This document shows positions 59,038 through 64,000 of a stretch of DNA of 64,000 bases, one piece after another. The DNA lies in the NCBI GenBank assembly GCA_963730305.1, contig CAVSRB010000006.1, positions 248,001 to 312,000 on the forward strand. Reading direction: 5' to 3'. Below the pieces are notes generated by a model. That model ran no database searches and was not told the origin of the DNA. It worked only from the letters and a program-made list of their open reading frames with translations. The translations under genes were made by a program, and so were the position numbers. This stretch comes from CAMYMQ01 sp963730305. Its GTDB lineage: Bacteria; Pseudomonadota; Alphaproteobacteria; Bin65. Position 1 is the stretch's first letter. Every line of letters begins with the position of its first letter.

Positions 59038-60816
59038 CTAGGCCGACCGCGACAGGCGCTCGACGTTGACCGGGGTTTGGACGGGCTGTTCCAGGCCGTC
59101 CGTGGGCGGGGCGTAGGCGACCTGGTTGCGGCCGTTGCGCTTGGCCTGGTAGAGCGCCATGTCGGCGCGGGCGAGCAGGTCGTCGAGCGACTTGATGTCG
59201 TGTCGGAAGTCGGCGACGCCGATGCTCGTCGACAGCGAGATCGCCTCGTCGTCGGCGTCGACCCGGGCCGCTTCGATGCGCCGGCGCAGGCGCTCGCACA
59301 GCTGCAGCCCGTGGGGCAGCTCGGTCTCGGGCAGCAGCAGGACGAACTCCTCACCGCCGAAGCGGGCGAACAGATCACTCTGCCGGATGCTCTTGCGGAC
59401 GATGTCGGACAGCGCCACCAGGCAGCGGTCGCCGGCGGCGTGGCCGTGGGTGTCGTTGACCCCCTTGAAGTGGTCGACGTCGAGCAGCGCGACCACCAGC
59501 GGCTTGTCATAGCGGGCGGCGCGGTAGATCTCCTCCGTCGCCTTCTCGATGAAGGCGCGCCGGTTGAGCAGGCCGGTCAGGCTGTCGACCGAGGCGAGTT
59601 GTTCGAGGTCGGCCTCGAGCCGCTTCTGGACGGAGATGTCGCGGACGCTGGACCGGAAGCCGTCGACCGCCCCGCTCTCGTCCGTGATCGGGTTGGACAC
59701 GGCTTCGCACCAGCGCATCGAACCGTCGCGATGGATCACGCGGAACTCGATCTCGCCGCGGTCCGGCATCTGGGCGCCGTTGACGATCGCCTTGGCGACC
59801 CGCTCCCGGTCGTCGGGATGGACCATGTCGGCGGTCACGAGTTGGGGGTTCAACATCACGTCCTCCGGCGTGTAGCCGGTGAACCGCTCGACGCTTGGAC
59901 TGGTCCAGACCAGCGCGCCATTGTGGTCGAACCAGGTCTCCCAGTCGTGCGAGTAGTCGGCGATGATCTTGAAACGACGCGCGCTCTCGCGCAGCCGCTC
60001 GTCGGCGCGTTCGACCGAGCGGACCAGGCTGGCGGCGCGATTGAACAGGTGCTTCGCGTTGTGCGCCGCGCGCACCAGCGCCAGGCAGAGCAGGACGATC
60101 GCCACCGACGCGGCGGCGTAGCCGGGACCGGACGTCTTGACGGCGTAGACCAGCAGCGGCGCCACCGCTGGCGTGATCCAGGCGAGGAACACGCTCATCC
60201 GCGCGCCGTTGGTCGCGGCGCCGAGCATGGCGCCGATCATCGCCAGCACGACGACGATGGTCTGCGCCTTGTCCAGGTCGTAGAAGAGGAACAGGCCGCA
60301 CAGTCCCCAGGCGACGCCGATCAGCATGCCGGAGGTGATCGCAAGCCCGATCAGCGGACCGGACTCCTGCGCGTCCTGGTCCGCGATCCGGCCGAGGAAG
60401 ACGGAGCGTATCAGCAGGATCGCGATCAGGGCGACGATCCACGCCGAGACCAGGATCTTGGGCGCCGGGCTGTTGTACAGGACGACCGCGACGGTCCCGG
60501 CGAACAGCATATGGAACAGCATACCGGCCCGGCCGTTGCGCAGCAGGATGCCGCGTCGGATCGAGAACAGCAGATCCCTGTCCGTGGCCGGCGTGTCGGC
60601 GGGCGGGCGCGTCCAGCGCAGCTTGGCGCTTGGCGTGCCCGACGATCCCGAGCGCGGGCTCTGCACGATCGTTATGTCTTCCTGCGCCATCGTGGCTCGC
60701 AGCGGCTGATCCCAACGCCCCGGCCGACACCCGGTTTCGCGCTGCGGGGCATGGACACCCGCCGCCGCGCGCCCGGAGGGCCGAAGCGCGGCGAGTATCG
60801 GGGGAATATCGTTCAT
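59038..60816 (-). CDS. Membrane-anchored PAS-GGDEF diguanylate cyclase
   Basis: Up to 592 residues: about 45-residue basic leader, five or six hydrophobic segments (residues about 95-265), a PAS/PAC sensor domain (ADYSHDWETWFDHNGALVWTSPSVERFTGYTPED ... SSVRDISVQKRL) and a C-terminal GGDEF domain with DVDHFKGVNDTHGHAAGDRCL and active-site ARFGGEEFVLLLPE. No RxxD inhibitory site is clear upstream of GGEEF. It should make c-di-GMP in response to a signal bound by the PAS. A later start at ATG 60690 is possible. The gene is the only signalling enzyme near the catabolic cluster end. Confidence 0.9.
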   Translation of the reverse strand: MNDIPPILAALRPSGRAAAGVHAPQRETGCRPGRWDQPLRATMAQEDITIVQSPRSGSSGTPSAKLRWTRPPADTPATDRDLLFSIRRGILLRNGRAGMLFHMLFAGTVAVVLYNSPAPKILVSAWIVALIAILLIRSVFLGRIADQDAQESGPLIGLAITSGMLIGVAWGLCGLFLFYDLDKAQTIVVVLAMIGAMLGAATNGARMSVFLAWITPAVAPLLVYAVKTSGPGYAAASVAIVLLCLALVRAAHNAKHLFNRAASLVRSVERADERLRESARRFKIIADYSHDWETWFDHNGALVWTSPSVERFTGYTPEDVMLNPQLVTADMVHPDDRERVAKAIVNGAQMPDRGEIEFRVIHRDGSMRWCEAVSNPITDESGAVDGFRSSVRDISVQKRLEADLEQLASVDSLTGLLNRRAFIEKATEEIYRAARYDKPLVVALLDVDHFKGVNDTHGHAAGDRCLVALSDIVRKSIRQSDLFARFGGEEFVLLLPETELPHGLQLCERLRRRIEAARVDADDEAISLSTSIGVADFRHDIKSLDDLLARADMALYQAKRNGRNQVAYAPPTDGLEQPVQTPVNVERLSRSA

Positions 60817-60940
60817 AAAGCCCTAACGCCAATAAATCCTTTCGACGTGATTAAATATTAGCCAAATATGGCTCATGACTAATCGTTAGACAGTCGATGC
60901 GGCGACGACCCGGCGCCGATCGCTGCGCCCGGCCCGACGC

Positions 60941-61078
60941 GCGCACGTCAACGCGGACCGGCTCTGGCTGATCTCGGCGCTACGTCTGTCGCTCGGCCCG
61001 GCCTGGCTGTTCCTGAGCGCCGCCGAGGCGATCGCGGCGACCGACGGGTTCGGCTACCGCATCTTCCTGGTTCGGCGC
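60941..61078 (+). pseudogene. Remnant of an ABC transporter permease (SsuC/NrtB-like)
   Basis: Only about 46 residues remain: AHVNADRLWLISALRLSLGP AWLFLSAAEAI and FGYRIFLVRR, as in nitrate/sulfonate/taurine permeases near the coupling loop and last helices. No start, no upstream part and no downstream continuation. From 60817 to 60940 the AT-rich stretch is probably the promoter of the diguanylate cyclase. Confidence 0.5.
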
Positions 61079-61431
61079 GATGGTCGCCCACGGCAAGCTC
61101 GGCGCCCACGAGGGCACCATCGACAAGCCGGTCGACGACACGGCCCGAAGGTAGGGGAGGGGGCCAAGCCGCACGACGGAATTGGCCATCCTCGGCATCA
61201 CCACCACGGGCCGTCGCTCGAGCTGGTCGACGTCGAGATCACCGACGGCGGGCAGGTCGGCACGGCCTCGCCGGGTTTCGCATCGCCGGAACTGGTCGAC
61301 CACCCGTTCCCGGGCGCCATGGTCCGGGCGCCATAGTCCGGGCGCGCACCGACATGCGCTTCGTCTACGTCTCGCTGACCGGGCGCCGGGACGTGCCGCT
61401 GGTCGAGATGCTGGCCATGATCGGGGACTGA
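61079..61431 (+). pseudogene. Decayed coding sequence with a 14-bp tandem duplication
   Basis: The frame reads MVAHGKLGAHEGTIDKPVDD to a stop, then another stretch SLELVDVEITDGGQVGTASP to a TAG in the duplicated segment, and a last piece DMRFVYVSLTGRRDVPLVEM ending near 61431. A 14-base unit CCGGGCGCCATGGT is repeated 2.6 times at 61310-61345; removing one copy would restore GAMVRARTDMRFVYV. I do not recognise the protein. Composition is coding-like but no continuous frame remains. Confidence 0.4.
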
Positions 61432-61448
61432 GGCCGGCGAGGGGGGCG

Positions 61449-62534
61449 TCAGCCGGCGTCGTCCGCGCCGTCGCTCTGCCGCTGCCACTCGCGCGCCAGC
61501 ATACTGCGCATCCGCGCGACGCCGACATCGGACTGGTCGAGCACCTCGTCGCGGCGCGCTTCGAGGTTGCGTTGGGTCCGCAGCATGACTTCGTCCTGGT
61601 CGACCACCTGGTCCGCCTTCCGGCGCAGGCGCAGGTGCCAGAGCGACCACCACAGCCACCATTTCCAGCCGGTGATCGGGCGCTGGCGCCGCCAGTAGGT
61701 GACCACGCCGTTCTCGTCGATCGGCGTGATGAAGCCGAGGATCCGCATCGGCCCACCGGGCCCGGCGCTCCACGGATAGGGCACGTTGGTCCGCACCCAG
61801 TTGGGGAAGTGAAATTCGATCGCGTCGAGATCGGTCCCCCGCGGGCCCTTGCGCGCGACCAGGAAGCCGTCGTCGCCGTCGGCCAGGTCCTCCAGCACCA
61901 TCTCGACGTTCGTGCGGGTGCCGCGGCCGAGCGTGTAGGTTCCGGCGTGCAGGAAGGTGCCGTGCAGCGGGTCGGTGACGTTGTCGAGTAGCCGGAGCCA
62001 GCAGATGTCGGGCCATTCGTAGATGTCGATGAAGCCGTTCCAGGTCGGGCTGGTGAGCTCCTCCGGGACCGGCGGCGGCGCGTGGGGCGGTCGCCCGTCG
62101 CTCGACAGGTAGGCGAAGATCAGCCCGCCATGCTCCTCCGCGGGATAGCGGCGCACCGCCGTGCGCCGCGCCAGCGCGCAGTCGCCGCCGCGGGCGGGAA
62201 TGTCGATGCACCGGCCCTCGCCGTCGAACAGCCAGCCGTGGTAGCGGCAGCGGATCGCGTCGCCGTCGACGAAGCCGGCGGACAGCATGGCGCCGCGGTG
62301 GGGGCAATAGTCGGTCATGACATGGACGGCGCCGGCCGCGCTGCGCCAGAGGACCAAGTCCTCGCCCAGGCGGCGCACGGTCACCGGCTCGCGGTCGACC
62401 AGGCGCGACTCGCAGATCACGTACCAGTGATTGCGGAGGCCGGCCGCGTAATGGGCCTCCAGGTTCCGTTCGCTGCGCTGGCGCGGGTTGCGGCCGGTGG
62501 CTGTCGTCTCGACGACGGTGAGCGGCTGGGCCAT
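61449..62534 (-). CDS. Rieske non-heme iron aromatic oxygenase (VanA/phthalate-dioxygenase-like)
   Basis: Oxygenase alpha subunit of 361 residues. Rieske [2Fe-2S] ligands in DYCPHRGAMLSAGFVDGDA and IRCRYHGWLFDG (C-x-H ... C-x2-H), and the mononuclear iron site DNVTDPLHGTFLHAG (D-x2-H-x4-H). Single-component alpha-type, as in vanillate O-demethylase or phthalate 4,5-dioxygenase; it needs an external reductase, which is not in the window. ATG 62534 has GGGAGGA 7 bases before. Substrate may be a methoxylated or carboxylated aromatic. Confidence 0.85.
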   Translation of the reverse strand: MAQPLTVVETTATGRNPRQRSERNLEAHYAAGLRNHWYVICESRLVDREPVTVRRLGEDLVLWRSAAGAVHVMTDYCPHRGAMLSAGFVDGDAIRCRYHGWLFDGEGRCIDIPARGGDCALARRTAVRRYPAEEHGGLIFAYLSSDGRPPHAPPPVPEELTSPTWNGFIDIYEWPDICWLRLLDNVTDPLHGTFLHAGTYTLGRGTRTNVEMVLEDLADGDDGFLVARKGPRGTDLDAIEFHFPNWVRTNVPYPWSAGPGGPMRILGFITPIDENGVVTYWRRQRPITGWKWWLWWSLWHLRLRRKADQVVDQDEVMLRTQRNLEARRDEVLDQSDVGVARMRSMLAREWQRQSDGADDAG

Positions 62535-63036
62535 GCGTTGTCCTCCCGAGCGTTCCCGTCCCGGTGCGCCGACGGCCGTGAAGGCGCCGCCGGCGCCCGG
62601 CGCCCATCTGACGCGGGCGACCGGCCCTATTAGTATCCGACCGTCCGGGCCCCGACAACGTGGCAGCCGGCAGCATCCGTTCCCGACGGGTGGTTTCGAG
62701 CGGAACTCGGGGACGCAAAAAAAATGGCCGACACTGATCGGAGGGGAAACATCCGTGGTCGGCCAGCAGGGGTTTGTTTCGCGCCGCGGGAGGTGTGGGG
62801 AGTCCGCGACACGCCGACCGGCCTGTTTTCCGGGCACTCGGCCGATCTGCCTCCATGGTTAATCATTATGGTTAAATTCGCAATGGGGTATGGGTCTACC
62901 TCTAGCCGCGCATTCTACCGATTCCACAAGATGTAGCGTGGCCGCTGCCGAGGCCGCGGCAAACCGCGCGGGTTAGGCAAAGATTAACCACCCCTGGCTA
63001 GATTTGCGTCCGACGGACAACCCTTGTCACCGGTCG
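62535..63036. other. Intergenic region between the Rieske oxygenase and histidine kinase
   Basis: No convincing gene. An open stretch at 62724-62936 has no ribosome site or recognisable features. Two ATGGTTAA copies (62855, 62868) and TTAG-N7-TTAA (62973-62987), one mismatch from the CtrA consensus TTAA-N7-TTAA, lie in the second half, the latter 50 bases ahead of the kinase start. The region should hold both divergent promoters. Confidence 0.4.

Positions 63037-64000
<964 letters not shown>

Noticed and set aside
58084..60861. Open frame of over 900 codons on the plus strand
   Set aside because: It is the antisense of the diguanylate cyclase and an alternate frame of LysR, rich in Arg/Ala/Asp with no motif.
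62855..62875. TTAA repeats as a CtrA box
   Set aside because: The spacing is N9 in place of N7; only the TTAG-N7-TTAA at 62973 is close, and it has one mismatch.
62724..62936. 70-codon open frame before the kinase gene
   Set aside because: Composition is not coding-like and there is no ribosome site; it overlaps the presumed promoter region.

Overview
The window is GC-rich chromosomal DNA of the kind found in Alphaproteobacteria, probably a Rhodospirillales-like free-living heterotroph. This is inferred from the base composition, TRAP and Liv transporters, the Flp-type pilin-like gene and repeated REP-like elements; no rRNA, tRNA or housekeeping locus is present to fix the taxon. Almost everything is accessory catabolism: acid:CoA ligases, oxygenases, CoA-thioester beta-oxidation enzymes, a prFMN decarboxylase, C1-transfer enzymes and solute uptake systems, divided among small operons that each carry their own MarR, TetR or LysR regulator.

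Layout. 0-6 kb: a frameshifted SDR, a styrene-monooxygenase-like flavoprotein, a MarR regulator, an HpaB-type hydroxylase, a DUF123 protein and a glutathione transferase. 6-14 kb: thiolase, acyl-CoA dehydrogenase, a feruloyl-CoA-synthetase-like ligase, three MaoC hydratases and an SDR, which together make a complete set for shortening an aromatic acyl-CoA side chain. 14-18 kb: a TRAP transporter (DctPQM) with a 2-hydroxyacid dehydrogenase and a VOC protein. 18.8-25 kb: a citryl-CoA-lyase-like protein overlapping a PaaK-type ligase, then UbiD and MarR sharing duplicated operators, then a broken ligase. 25-31.7 kb: hydrolase, GNAT, FAH-family hydrolase, MetE-like methyltransferase, two SAM methyltransferases and a cyclic-nucleotide-binding protein. 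31.7-39 kb: a ligase with a separate N-terminal DNA-binding-like segment, a corrinoid-reductase-like iron-sulfur protein, MarR, homocysteine S-methyltransferase, an aldolase-fold protein without the usual zinc ligands, extradiol dioxygenase and a MetF-like protein. 39-44.6 kb: small membrane and pilin-like proteins, then a MarR/ligase operon divergent from a bifunctional aryl-CoA monooxygenase-reductase, then a secreted Cys/Lys-rich protein. 44.7-53.5 kb: LivFGMH with three tandem LivK binding proteins. 53.6-64 kb: TetR, ligase, quinone oxidoreductase, epimerase/LysR pair, diguanylate cyclase, gene remnants, Rieske oxygenase and the start of a histidine kinase.

Working model (inference): Liv and TRAP systems import aromatic acids, ligases trap them as CoA esters, oxygenases (HpaB, StyA-like, Rieske, aryl-CoA monooxygenase/reductase, extradiol) and UbiD modify the ring, and the MaoC/SDR/thiolase/ACAD set yields acetyl-CoA. 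MetE/MetF/homocysteine methyltransferase homologues could receive methyl groups from methoxyaromatics. No single established pathway explains the whole set.

Data-quality point: at least ten genes are broken by shifts that one deleted base would repair, often in a two- or three-base run. This looks more like uncorrected sequencing error than decay, except at 60.9-61.4 kb, where decay is evident.
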